NCBI RefSeq assembly: GCF_000150275.1 | Contig: NW_002060964.1 | Span: 425,643-489,642 of the forward strand | Direction of reading: 5' to 3' | Length of the DNA: 64,000 bases | From: Trichoplax adhaerens | Taxonomy: Eukaryota > Placozoa > Uniplacotomia > Trichoplacea > Trichoplacidae | Shown: in pieces, positions 1 through 11,118 of the stretch | How positions within the stretch are numbered: the first letter of the stretch is position 1 | Layout: every line of letters begins with the position of its first letter | Program-made: the position numbers and the translations under genes | Notes under the pieces: generated by a model | What the model was told of the DNA's origin: nothing | Databases searched by the model: none | Seen by the model: only the letters and a program-made list of their open reading frames with translations

Positions 1-1750
1 TATTTAAGTTACATATACTAAAATAAGGTGAAGGTAAGACAAGTAGTAGCTGTCTAATGCAACGGATATAAAACTATGTTTTACACAACTTCGATGGAAT
101 GCAATTTTCTAGGTAATAATTTTATTTACACTGTAATGTGCATCAGGCGATATTAAAGACCATTGGCTCCAGCATCAAGTCAATGGAATGTAACCTTATA
201 AAAAGGTGATTACAGTATTGGACACAAATTGCCATAGATGAATTTTTTAGCATACGCAGCAGTTATACTGGCTATAGTAACTGGAGATTTTTTGAATTCA
301 TGTTAGAAAAATTGTAATGTGGTATTATGATTGAAAGACAATTGCTACAGTGTAATAAAAATGAAATTAAATGTTTACTTATTCATTTCCATGCTGATGA
401 ATGTGAATTTTATTTATAAAAATCTGCTGATCGATGGCCTTGCCGACATAAGACTTTTCTATGTTAAGGCTTTAAGAGAAACATGTACGAAAAGGTAGGA
501 ATAACTAATAGCCGAGCAGAATGATGATAGGTATTTTGTACGCGATAACCTAGCCAACATTAACTAAAGACGATTTTAAGGATGGAGGTTTCATGCAGTC
601 CATCGCAAGATGAACAAAAAACAGATATATTAGCTATATCCAGTCAAAATTGTATAGCCGATATCTGGCTATTTTGCTGGTTATAAGTATTGCATGGTCA
701 TCCGAAAAATAGTATTTATAGATCAAAGCTAATTTGGAGAGTCACAATAAGTATAAAACTTGAATAAAATTAAGTTGTATTATTGGATAATTCTAATTAA
801 TAGGCTGCCGTGTCCGGGACTTTTAAGAAGAGTTTTCTCTGATAAGTCTCTGACCGCACCCTTGATTTTATGATATACTGCCACAATATAATCATACGTA
901 AGGTTTGAATGAATGCGGTTTTAAGGATTGCGATCCGTTAACTCAAAATTTGAATTATTAAAATAGATTAAATATCTTATCTACAACTTTTATTATTCCA
1001 ACTATAATTTACGATTACTTTATTAAGTACCACCAGCTGATTCGCGTGTACTCTTCTGTGGTGTTTACTTCGTATTACAATCTTACTATCGAAGCACAGA
1101 ATGACTGCCGTTCCCTAAAATTACTGCAATAGTATCTCGTATACCTGTACTCTTGCATTTCATTGATTATTTTATATATATTATTTTAAAGTGAACTTTT
1201 TCAATCCTTATGATGATTTCAGCTAATTACAGCAGTTATGTGCTAGGGAGCACAGTGATAGTATGCAGCGTAGAACTGCATGTCTTAATAAAGTAAGCGT
1301 TGATTATAGCTCATTTTTAAGTTGTCGGATTTCGAACTCATATATTACATCACGATTATACAGCGCATAGGTTCCTACAGGTTATAATGCGATGTCGGTC
1401 CATGGGATTGGATTGTTTATTTTCCTAGTAGCAAAATTGGCAAGGACGGGGTTTAGACTACTGTTTTCGCCTATTTGTATAGGATATAGTGTAATATAAA
1501 AATTGACTGGGTTCATCTAATGCACATGATTTGTATTATGTACCGTATATTAGGTAGTAATAGACACCAGTATGAGCTCATTTACTTTGCAGATTAGTAG
1601 GTATCTTAATGATTCAACTTTTAGCATCAACGATATGATTCTAAAGTATTTGATAGGCAGCCTTTCCTTCGCAGCTTATTTTGGTGATATTGGAAAACTG
1701 TGGTGTGTTTCGTTCAAACCCCACGGGTTCAGTCAAGGATTACTCAAGTA
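1..1750. other. No gene recognised
   Basis: AT-rich sequence with only short open frames and no family-like peptide on either strand. I see no exon pair with matching phase and no clear repeat until the foldback element that follows. Confidence 0.5.
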
Positions 1751-1873
1751 AGAATTCTCCCTCAAAAGCCGTAAATAAAAAAATCTCCCCTGCACTAAAT
1801 ATACTACGCTAACTATACAGCATTTTTAATATAGGGGGAAATTTTTTAGTTGCGGCCTTGGAGGGAGAATTCT
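1751..1873. mobile_element. Foldback / MITE-like element with ~40-bp terminal inverted repeats
   Basis: The left end opens AGAATTCTCCCTC and the reverse complement of the right end opens AGAATTCTCCCTCC. The two arms stay alignable for about 40 bases, each running through a GCCG(T/C)AA(A/C)T stretch, an A-rich run and a C-rich end near TCCCC. A core of about 40 bases separates them. No reading frame is present, so it would be non-autonomous. Flanks read GTA and GTG, so no convincing target-site duplication is visible. A structured RNA hairpin is the alternative reading. Confidence 0.6.
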
Positions 1874-1974
1874 GTGTTGCTTAATTGAGAAGTCGCTGGT
1901 AGTAACTTAGAAACAAGGGCAATGCCACGCAGACGCGGACTGTCAGACTACCGGACAGCCTGGCGTCTAGATTA

Positions 1975-2060
1975 CAGTGTAAAGTACTGTACTGTACAGT
2001 GCACAGAAATCTCGCTTCACGTATTGTACTGTACAGAACTGTATTACAGTACAGTGACTC
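1975..2060. repeat. TACTGTA/TACAGTA-rich palindromic patch
   Basis: Within about 80 bases, overlapping copies of the self-complementary words GTACTGTAC, TACTGTACAG and ATTACAGTAC follow each other. Similar patches occur elsewhere in the window (near 2505, 8790, 25677, 29560, 36417 and 52941). It can fold on itself in several ways. It lies in a short open frame on each strand, which I regard as fortuitous. Confidence 0.5.
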
Positions 2061-2284
2061 AATCGGTCCATTACTACCCATACAATTGCCTTCTAGCCAA
2101 TCAATTGATCGACAACACTAATGGCGGCCATCAACCAGTAGCAATAACGAATTCCATCTGAAAACCGCCGGCATCGAGTTAGAGGCGGAATAGTTGCAGA
2201 AAGTTATATTAGGTGGCAACAAGACAACTATCAAGTTGATTCAAGAGAGAAAAATAGGTAGAAAACGAGACGATTTCATTTTAG

Positions 2285-2375
2285 AGTTGTTCTATTCTGT
2301 TCAATAGAAAGCAAAAGGTCGAATTAACGCATTGTAACGACTTGGGATACTGGATTGGAAAAGTCATGGACCAAG
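2285..2375 (+). other. Candidate orphan exon, product not recognised
   Basis: A 91-nt open segment sits between an acceptor (TTTCATTTTAG) and a donor (CAAG|GTAAGC). It reads in one frame with a coding-like peptide containing VELTHCNDLGYWIGKVM. It starts in phase 0 and ends in phase 1. No upstream exon joins it in phase, and its link to the gene ending at 3960 is unproven because an intervening exon would be needed. It could be chance. Confidence 0.25.
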
Positions 2376-3369
2376 GTAAGCAATAGCATTTGCTATGGTG
2401 GAAAAATACTGGTAGTATGAGTTGCAGAATGGCGACGAAGATCTCTTAGTAGCTAGCTAGCAAGGTTGCCGTCGTAGTGATTTACCAGATTAAGTTATAC
2501 TATAATGACTACAGTACTGCAACGCGTTAAAGTACTGTATTGGCATTGGATACTTGTGAAAGACAGGAAGAATTGTTTTCTGTTAATTATTGCCGGACTT
2601 TCAGTGATGATGATGACACTCTGAATGAGTCTTGAACGTGACATGGCTGTAAATTATAATGTTATGGGGACCATGAAATGATCCTATACTGCGCTATGAT
2701 GTAGATATAGATTGCAACCGCTATTATTCGATATATACAGTGTTATAGTCAGCTCACATGCGAATAGCTCAGTTATGACTCACGTACACAACACCCAAGA
2801 ATAGGCTAGTTTTGTTGTGTACTGTAAATGGATTCACATAGAGTCAATATCTACAGCGTTATTCTAGTACAGCTCTTACTGAACGGTATATAAAAATTCT
2901 TACTGTCGAATTCTTCCACAGATATCGAGCAAAGCTTACGGTCACTCTTAAGTGATGAACATTTAGATCGTGATTCCCCCGATTTGTGGTCAGATCCATG
3001 TAAGTTGTCCGCTTTTGCACGTATTTGTAGTAGTGTCTATATAAGTTGCTAACGCTAATGCCAAACAAGATGAACGACTTCAGAGTGAACATTCCAATAG
3101 CATACAGTACGGTACTAATTGATGTCATTATTTGATTAAAATGTCCGTCTTCTACTGTGCTACTATGCAACATGTTATTCAACGCGATCGGATCCTGCCT
3201 TGGTATCCACTATATCTATAATAATCGTCAGCTTTTGGATATAACGTCAAATTTAGTGTGAGTTGCGCAATGGCGATAGCATGACAACGTTTGATTCATT
3301 TTATAGCAGCATTCTCGTACGTAAATTACCCCAGTAATGATAATTGTAATCCTTTGCAATCGGTATTAG

Positions 3370-3960
3370 CCGGCACCATCTGCTGTTGCCACACCTGGTT
3401 CCAGTAAATGGCAAGACGAATCACAAAACGATCGAGAAATACTAATTCAAGGTAATTTGATATACTGATCGTGTTTAGATTATGATTGCAATTCGAAAAA
3501 TGTCTTTGTCGCAATGCAGAACTTGCTAGCCTTACCAAAGAAGAAGTATTGAAAAAAGTCCGTGACTTGCAGAATTTTGCTTATCAATTAGGCTCAGAAG
3601 AAGGTAATTGTCATCATGATTAATACTGAATACGGCCAGGTGCTCACATACGGGTACAGCTGACTGTAATCATAATTCTGAACTTACCATAAACGTAAAA
3701 GGAATCAAGGGTTATCATACCTTCAGTAAAACAGTGATAAAACCACCATTTCTAAACGATAACTAGAGTATACCAAATGTGGTTATGTAAAGAGTACAAA
3801 TGAATTGTTATCAATTATACCGACGTGAAACTTGAATGCTGTAGCAATAACTGTGTTTTGTCTTTGCCGATGTTGTCATATAGCGAGGGAAATGACTAGA
3901 GGAAAATACTTGAATATACTCCAAAGCGATTCACCCAAAAGAGACTATATTACCTCGTAA
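3370..3960 (+). CDS. 3' end of an unrecognised gene (three exons seen)
   Basis: Three exons join in phase: 3370-3451, 3520-3603 and 3884-3960, ending in TAA. Each has an AG acceptor and a GTAATT donor where needed. The spliced peptide has an S/Q/D-rich start, then LTKEEVLKKVRDLQNFAYQL, then AREMTRGKYLNIL, and a short tail ending ITS. The centre looks like a charged amphipathic helix. No catalytic motif is visible, and I could not name the family with confidence although the helical segment looks conserved in style. The 5' part is missing; the candidate exon at 2285-2375 could belong to it. The gene is convergent with ENT-A. Phase agreement across both junctions is the main support. Confidence 0.5.
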
Positions 3961-4678
3961 TAACGATTGCGTGGATCATCGGATACTCCTGGTTAATATC
4001 AACTATGGCCGCTAAGGATCCTTCATTTATTTCTTGTTGTATCTTTGGCCATTTTGTACTCTTAAATATATATATTGTGTATAAACAAACATAATAATAA
4101 TTATTATACTGTAGACACCGATTCTTTGTGTCATCATTTCGTTATAGTGTTTAAAATACGATTTGCCTACGGACCTCGTCAAGCATTTAGGATTGGCAAA
4201 ATATTACAAAAATTGAGAACGATAGCATATTTTATTGACAAAATACTGTATTACTGCAGCTTTAGAACTGAATCTTATCTTGGCAATTACCTTCAAATCA
4301 TAGTCATAGTAAAATTGCGGCAGCAAAAGAATATATATCAATATTGGCGTGATACGCGTACAATTGGTCAAGGTAACAGTCATTTAGTTAGCAGTTTTCT
4401 GCATGAGTAAAAATGATAGAAATGTATATATATCTAACTACAATGATAAATGTTTATATTTGCCTATAATTTCAGCTCTGTACATCATGTAGAAATATTC
4501 GCAATGCAAAGTCATTACATCTGCCTGATTTGTCGTCAAATTTACAATAAAAATAGGAACGCTATATATAACTAGAACGTGATTCTATTGCTTGAACAAT
4601 TGTATCGAATAGAGAAATGCATTTTATGAAGGAGCAATGTGCTTGTATGCACGATTGTCGTTATTGAAAGCAATCTAT

Positions 4679-7600
4679 CTATAACATCGCGACTACAGCA
4701 AAGGATAAAGCTGAACCAGCCCCTAGTCCTAAAACTAAGCACACATTCATAATAGCTCCGGTGGACTCGGCATATTGGGGATGAACTCTCCTAAGTATCC
4801 GATAAAACAAATATCGATTGTTATTTAAAAATGTAAAATTAATTATTGAAAGAAAATGCCGGCAAAAATTAAAAGTTCTTCCACTACATACTATTTTAGT
4901 CAAAACAAGTCGTAATTAAATTTACCAGTCTACAGCATCAAAAAAATGCACTCGCTATCAATACCTACCTGGGACCAAACATCATGCATAAAGACGCAAT
5001 GTAACCGTTACTTAAACCAATCAAGCACGATAGAATGATATATACCACATCGCTATTGACTAAGACCGGTAAGTGAGATCTTGGTTGAGCATTACAGTAA
5101 AGGATAAGTGGTATAAAGGCGATTCTACTCATAGAGAGTAAAAGAATGGAAATTCCACGATTGTAGTTTGGCTATCCAATAAAAAAATTTTCATTAATAT
5201 TAAGCAAGTGAATCTAGTCAGGTAAATTCTCGGAATCGAAGATGCAAAAAGGAGTAAAGGTAAATAGATTCAAGTTATGTCAAGTTACCACAAGAATCCA
5301 AACTGAAATTGCTCGTCCAACAAAGTCGCTCGTATTGAAAAGGAGGAAGCAGCAAAGAGGTGTAAATAGCTTATCTGGAGAAGTATATAAGGATTTGCAG
5401 TGATTTTAAAAATAAATGATATCCTTAATTTAAGGATCCTTTGCGGCTGAAATGAAGGTAAAGAAACTACATTGCGTCAGAATCACATTACTAAATTACC
5501 AGTGAAAACATTATTTGGCACTCTATCAACCGACTGAATACGAGCCATAACCGCTGGAAATATGGACAAGGTGACGGTGAAACATAGAAAAACGGCTGTT
5601 CCGACAGGCCATACCTGTTATTGTATGCAGTATTAAAAAGCGGGTTATGATTGATATAGTGTAAGATCAAAAGGAGCATCTATGATGATTCAATGTATTT
5701 CCTTTCGATTTAGAACTATAACGACATTGAGGGTAAGAAAAGACTGTCAAGAAAAGTGTTTCCTATAATGACTAACCCTTTTCCAAATTAATAAGACATA
5801 GTTGGAAGAATTGGCATGGAGTGTCTGCTTATATAGTAGATCACGAGCATCATCGTTGACATCTTCTACATCAGCATGCGTCTCCTCTTGGACAGGCGCA
5901 GCCGATTTACCTTTGTTCATGAGTATAAAATTAATCAATATTATCTCAAGGATGATGGCCAGTATATCAACTCGCTACAGTTACAATATTGTTCGGCTAT
6001 CTGTGCCTGATACATGAAGCTGATATTAATTAAACTACATGAACCTACCGTACTCTAAATTTTTCATGTAAAACCGGGCAAATTCCTATATTTGAAACAA
6101 AAATGCATTAGCTGAAGAATGCTAAATTGCATTACTGGACGTCTACTAAAAATAACTGCAACAACGCTTACTAGCTTTCCAAGTCCGACGTTGGTTATCA
6201 AGCAGATAATTAGCACCACTACAGCACAGCTAAAATAGCCCAGCGCACTATCATAGGGATCACTTATACCTGCAACATTGATGTTACTCAGTTTTGCATC
6301 AGAAAGGTAATTCATCAATTGAGATATAAACTCATTAATAGCTTACCAATTAGAGAAAAGATACTAGCCAAAGCAGCAAATACACCTGCTAAAGCCTACA
6401 AAAATTAATAATTATACTAAATTAATTAATAATTATTATATCATCCTAGTATTGCTAAGATATTTAGTGACTATAGCACTTAAGCAGCAATTTGAATTTT
6501 GGTAAAACACCACATCCTTGAAATAATTATAATTATATTGGCTAACCATTCCACTAATAAGTGATTGTGTGTACTCTTTAGGAAATACACCAGCTAATCC
6601 AAATAAACTTGCTTGATAGATTGAAGTTCCAAAAACTGCAATTAAAAAATTGAAGCTTGATCAAAGTTAGCTGGAAGAAATGACAGCCTATTCAAGCATC
6701 ATCAACAACTACTTTGCTTCTTTATTATTGAGGAAAAAATTTATCATGACTATGCTCTATCCAGTTAATTGGACGTACAACTTATGATGATCATGCTGAT
6801 GATGGTTAAAAAAAAGAACGTTTCTTTCCCTATAGCAGTTGTAAAATAAATCATGTTTAATTGCCATGAATGGTTGATTATTATTATTTTTATAATTTAT
6901 TGCAATTATTACGCGTATAGGTAGTTTATATTATGTAACTACATCCAGGGTAATTAGGGCTCATGTTACAACAATGATCATTTGCTAAACGTAGCAATTA
7001 TAACATCTTTGTATAACTAACATTTCGAAGTGTTCACTTTGACCATGATTGTAGTGAAGATGAACATGATGATCAGAACCGACAATGAGAATACCATCCG
7101 TGTTTGTAAACGATATCTGCCATTTCGATTAATTCAATTTAGTTATGATATCAGTTCATATGCCGTTAATAAATTTAAGATTGAAAAATTAGCAATGAAT
7201 CATGTCCTTTCGATGGAAATCAACATGTTGTAAGGGCATAGTGCAATGTCTAAGATAGGCCAATAAAGTGTTACCATATGCTGTCAGCATAACGTAGCCT
7301 AGATATGAGTGAAACTTACGATCGAAGCATACGAACAGTAATTACGGAAGCGATAATGGTGGGTACACTCGACGCCAAGGAGATATAATTTTCAAAGGTG
7401 TGTTGAAATCGTGTCCCTTGCAGCTTGACAGTAAAATACTACATCCACATATAAGGAATAAAAAAATAATTAAGTTAAAAGGAATGAATGACGCTTGCAC
7501 TCGATTCTTCTGGCTACATATCAATTGGATTGAATTAACAGTAGCTTACCAAGCTTGCCGTGATAAACATATTGAAAGGTAGTAGACTACCAACACCTTG

Positions 7601-8237
7601 GATAAAAAAAAGGATATAAACCAATTTCATCCTAAAGGATAGACCCAAGTCATATTAGTTGATAATTGATGGATCATTTATTATTTTTATTGATTGATAA
7701 AGAATGATAAGTTATTTTGTTATTTAATGAAGAAATCAATGTATAGAACGTGTCCAACATATGTTCTTATCCAGTCTAATGAAGGTTAGCTGCTGTCATT
7801 TAGCACATTTTAGTCTATAATGTAGATCAATTGTGACAACTCTACTCCTCGGCAATCATCACTTCGATTCTGATGATCGTGCATTACTTCTCCAGAGTCG
7901 CCAGATGAATGATTGATCCGATGATGATCGATAATACGTTATCCTACCCATAAAATGCAAGTAATCTCTTGCATTCTATCGATTCCATCCGTGAGAAAGT
8001 TATTGGAACGCTATTGACTCATTTCCAATACCATCATCATCTGTAACTGGGCGCTGCTGTCACTTTGTTGTGATTTGAATTTGGTGATTTTTACCCCATT
8101 TCTTCAACTTGATATTAACTACTACGATCGACTTACTTGTCTTTCGGTTTCCCGCGAACATCATCTTGAGAATCAGTACTGCTGTAAGTCTCGGCATGAT
8201 CACCACTGCCTCCGCTATTCCATTTACTTCGAAGCAT
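4679..8237 (-). CDS. Equilibrative nucleoside transporter ENT-A (SLC29 family)
   Basis: Predicted facilitative nucleoside/nucleobase carrier of the plasma or an internal membrane, 456 aa in 14 exons: 8237-8137, 7631-7550, 7438-7320, 7116-7022, 6829-6779, 6635-6547, 6395-6347, 6269-6172, 6085-6049, 5910-5777, 5614-5500, 5374-5289, 5171-4969, 4790-4679. All junctions keep frame. ATG 8237 is the first Met after an in-frame TAG and gives a 34-residue acidic N-terminus. TM1 carries GVGSLLPFNMFITA (residues ~46-59), close to the canonical G-x-x-x-LLPWN. TM5 has YQASLFGLAGVFPKEYT, the TM8-type exon has NTSDFVGRAISVW with the D-x-x-G-R signature, and the next exon has RIAFIPLILYCNAQPR. The C-terminus is GSALSFAVVAML. 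Exon 10 encodes the acidic cytoplasmic loop. It is the most canonical of the transporters here. Substrate cannot be read from sequence. Confidence 0.93.
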
Positions 8238-8699
8238 ATTGCAATGACGATAATCGGATGAGATTTGCTAGAATTGAACACCGATTATCCGATCTAGATA
8301 TTGCGATTAAAAGATTTTTAACAACTCTTGTCATCATTCTGACAAGAGTGTGGGTGCCCGTTCGACTGTTCAGCTGGCATTGATAGTGGCGATTGGTTTA
8401 GTCTTGATAAAGAAACGATTCTACTCGATTAGCAGCTCGTGTATGGGTAGCAATGGTATGGAAGAGAATGTCATTTGGATTGAGAAACTGTTTGGTATGA
8501 GTATTGCTGATAGAGAGAGAAGAAAAGCTCAAAGAACGAAAGAATTTGACTGGATTTTAATGCTGGTTTGGGTACATTAGTCCAAGGACTACAGCCTACA
8601 GTACTTTTAGGTGCAATTCCACTTGGAGATAAACTAACCCATTCAATAGTTTACTTAAAAATTCAAACAATAGAGATACTCGTACATTGCCCATGTAAT

Positions 8700-8765
8700 A
8701 TACGATAGACTCGAACTCAAGAGTCGCAAAGTTCAGCTATACGCCAGTGACGTCAAGGCTACCCA
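8700..8765 (-). other. tRNA-like split promoter (possible tRNA-derived SINE scrap)
   Basis: On the minus strand GAGTTCGAGTC (8708-8718) resembles a tRNA B box, and about 35-40 bases upstream TAGC...TGG (8744-8761) has the outline of an A box. No full cloverleaf with a closed acceptor stem is visible, so it is not called a tRNA gene. A decayed tRNA-derived element is the most that can be suggested. Confidence 0.22.
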
Positions 8766-8989
8766 GTCACTCACCAACAAGCCCCGATTACAGTACAATG
8801 TACTGTATATTTACAGGACGTACTGTAGGCTTGGGCTTCCTTCACGCCATGCTCACGAGTTCTCGGTGCATTCATTAACATAAATCAAACAAGCAGTCGA
8901 AGATGGGAAGATGATGGCGATCGAGGATTCATTAATATTTGTAGGCGATAGGAGTCCTTTTGATGGCAATGGGATGATGAAGGAATGAT

Positions 8990-10060
8990 AGAAACACTGT
9001 GTAAAGTGGTCTCCTTTTCTTGTAGTAGCCCCTGATGTAAAGTACAGTATCATTAGTCATAAGCCAATAAGTGAGTAATCATTCTAATCGATCATCTACC
9101 GTTGTTAAATACTGATGGAGAAACATGGTATTCGAAGTGTGCAGGTAGTCAAAGTGAAATACATTCTCCTTTTCTTATAGTAGCCCTTGATGTAAAGTAT
9201 TGCATCAATTTCATTTAACTAGTACGGTATAGTATGATGGGATGGCGTTGGAACTGTGCATTATACAAGTAGTTAAAAGGAAGGTACTCGTCACTCATGA
9301 TGAGTCTATTATAGAAACACATTGCAATGCATTCTCCTTTGCTTCTAGCAGCCCTTGATGCAAAGTATTGCATCAATTTCATTTTACTAGTATGGTATAG
9401 CACGATGTGACGTTTCAGAATCTTGGTTGGTCCGTGAAATGGAATGAATGCAATGTATTATCAGTCATAAGCAAATGAGTGAGCAATAATGCTACTGCAT
9501 AATCTAGACCAGAGTTATTGAATACTCATGAATAAAATGGTGTTGGAAAGGTGCATTATACAAGTAGTTCAAAGGAACGTAAACTACCTACTCGTCACTC
9601 ATGATGAGTCTATTATAGAAACACATTGCAATGCATTTCTCTTTTCTTGTAGTAGCCCTTAGATGGCCTTGATGAAAAGTATCATCCGTCATAAACGAAT
9701 GAGTGAGCAATAATTCTAGTGTATATTCTAGAATTCTTGATTACTCCTGCAGAAAATGGTATGCAAACTATACAATTAGTCTCCTTTTCTTGTAGTAGCC
9801 CCAGATGCAAAGCATCATCAGTTAGAAGCAAATGAGTGAAAAATAATTCTACTGTAGGATCTGGACTAGAGTTCTTGAATACTCGCCAATGAAATGGTAT
9901 GCGAACTGTACAAGCAGTCAAAGTGAAGGTAAACTAGCTATTTATCACTCATTATGAGTCAATTATAGCAATGATAGAAGCACCGTGCAATGCAATCTCC
10001 TTTTCTTGTAGTAGCCCTTGATGCAAAGTTTCATCAATCATAGGCGCGAATGAATGAGTA
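8990..10060. repeat. Irregular array of six diverged copies of a ~150-300-bp unit
   Basis: A core close to TCTCCTTTTCTTGTAGTAGC recurs at about 9010, 9165, 9333, 9638, 9780 and 9996. Each copy is followed by CC(C/T)TGATG(T/C)AAAG(T)AT and several by ATGAGTGAGCAATAAT. A second shared word, ACTCATGATGAGT (palindromic) followed by CTATTATAGAAACAC, precedes copies near 9293 and 9598 and, more weakly, 9947. Spacing varies from about 140 to 305 bases, so the array is irregular. No open frame is conserved. It lies upstream of ENT-A's first exon. Confidence 0.8.
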
Positions 10061-11118
10061 ATAATTCGAGTGTATGATCTAGAATTCTTGAATACTCATG
10101 AGTAAAATGGTATGCCAACTGTAATCGAAGTGATGTAAACGAGCAACTCATCGCTCAATTATGAACTACAGTACTCAAAAATGCCTTTCGTCATGGACTT
10201 CTACAGTAGATATCCTAGAAGTACATTAACGAAGGAAAACCCACAGATGTGATGGAGAATAAGTAAGTATACTTGAATACTGCCAATTAGGGGATGAAAA
10301 AGAGTCGTATGCAATATGTGGGAAATTGAAAAACTAGCAATACTGAATTTTTGCCATCAAGATTCAGTAACCTATTCGAAGGATATGCTAACGGCTTGCA
10401 ACATAGCAATGAAAGTGTGGAAGGTAAAAAAAAAAATAATCGACGCGTCTATGAGAGCTTGTACAAAAATGCATGCTACGTCCAAGTTCATTACAGGTTT
10501 CTGCTAACCTGGGTTAACTTATACTAGTATCAAAACATGTAACCTGAAGATTCCATCTCAGCCCTTTTAAATTAGATTATGCAATATCGTACTTTCTTAA
10601 ACCCACATTTAATCATAGTCATGGAAATAAGATACACATTTCCAATACTTTATGATTTTTATTTCTTTATTCGTGCTGACAATAAGTATGAATGCATACA
10701 AGAAAAAGCGAAATGACCAAAATTGCTTCTAGATGAATACTGTAATTCTTGATATTGATAGAATAGAATTATAATGATGAATGATACTGAGTTATTTTCC
10801 TACAACGTACAGGTAAACTCGTATAAGGCACGATAGTGTTTGCATATCGAAGAGTTAGTGATATTCCTAAACACTTTGACGCTTGGCCTTATAGAATAAC
10901 ATTATAACTTATGGTTCGTCCTACAATTGTTTTGTCAGATTCGTGTCAATGCTGATTGAATTATGATGCCTATTGCCTACAGAGCCAAGACAGCAAGTGC
11001 AAATTGGATAGAGCTATGTCCTAGTATTAGCGAAGCAGCGATGACTAGCTTAACGACCATCATCCATACAATTAAAATGATCCAAGAACGCCATTATTTT
11101 AAGTTAGCCAAGAAAGAG
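10061..11118. other. Intergenic, no gene seen
   Basis: Contains a 63-codon open frame at 10316-10507 (+) without a family-like pattern, and T-rich stretches downstream of MT-1 that could carry its polyadenylation signal on the minus strand (TTTATT near 10664). Nothing else stands out. Confidence 0.4.

Noticed and set aside
1690-1740. tRNA gene suggested by GTTCAAACCCC
   Set aside because: B-box-like word only; no A box at the right spacing and no acceptor stem.
1922-2161. 79- and 66-codon frames on opposite strands
   Set aside because: They arise from the palindromic TACTGTA patch, which reads open both ways; no protein-like pattern.
2859-3182. 107-codon minus-strand open frame
   Set aside because: No domain, no splice partners, low-complexity residue use; length is possible by chance in this much sequence.
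3326-3538. 70-codon minus-strand frame
   Set aside because: Antisense to two phase-matched plus-strand exons of the gene ending at 3960.
8075-8383. 102-codon plus-strand frame overlapping a 73-codon minus-strand frame
   Set aside because: The real coding segment here is ENT-A exon 1 (8237-8137, minus) in a third frame, proven by phase with exon 2; these two are shadows.
10316-10507. 63-codon plus-strand frame
   Set aside because: No domain, isolated, expected by chance.
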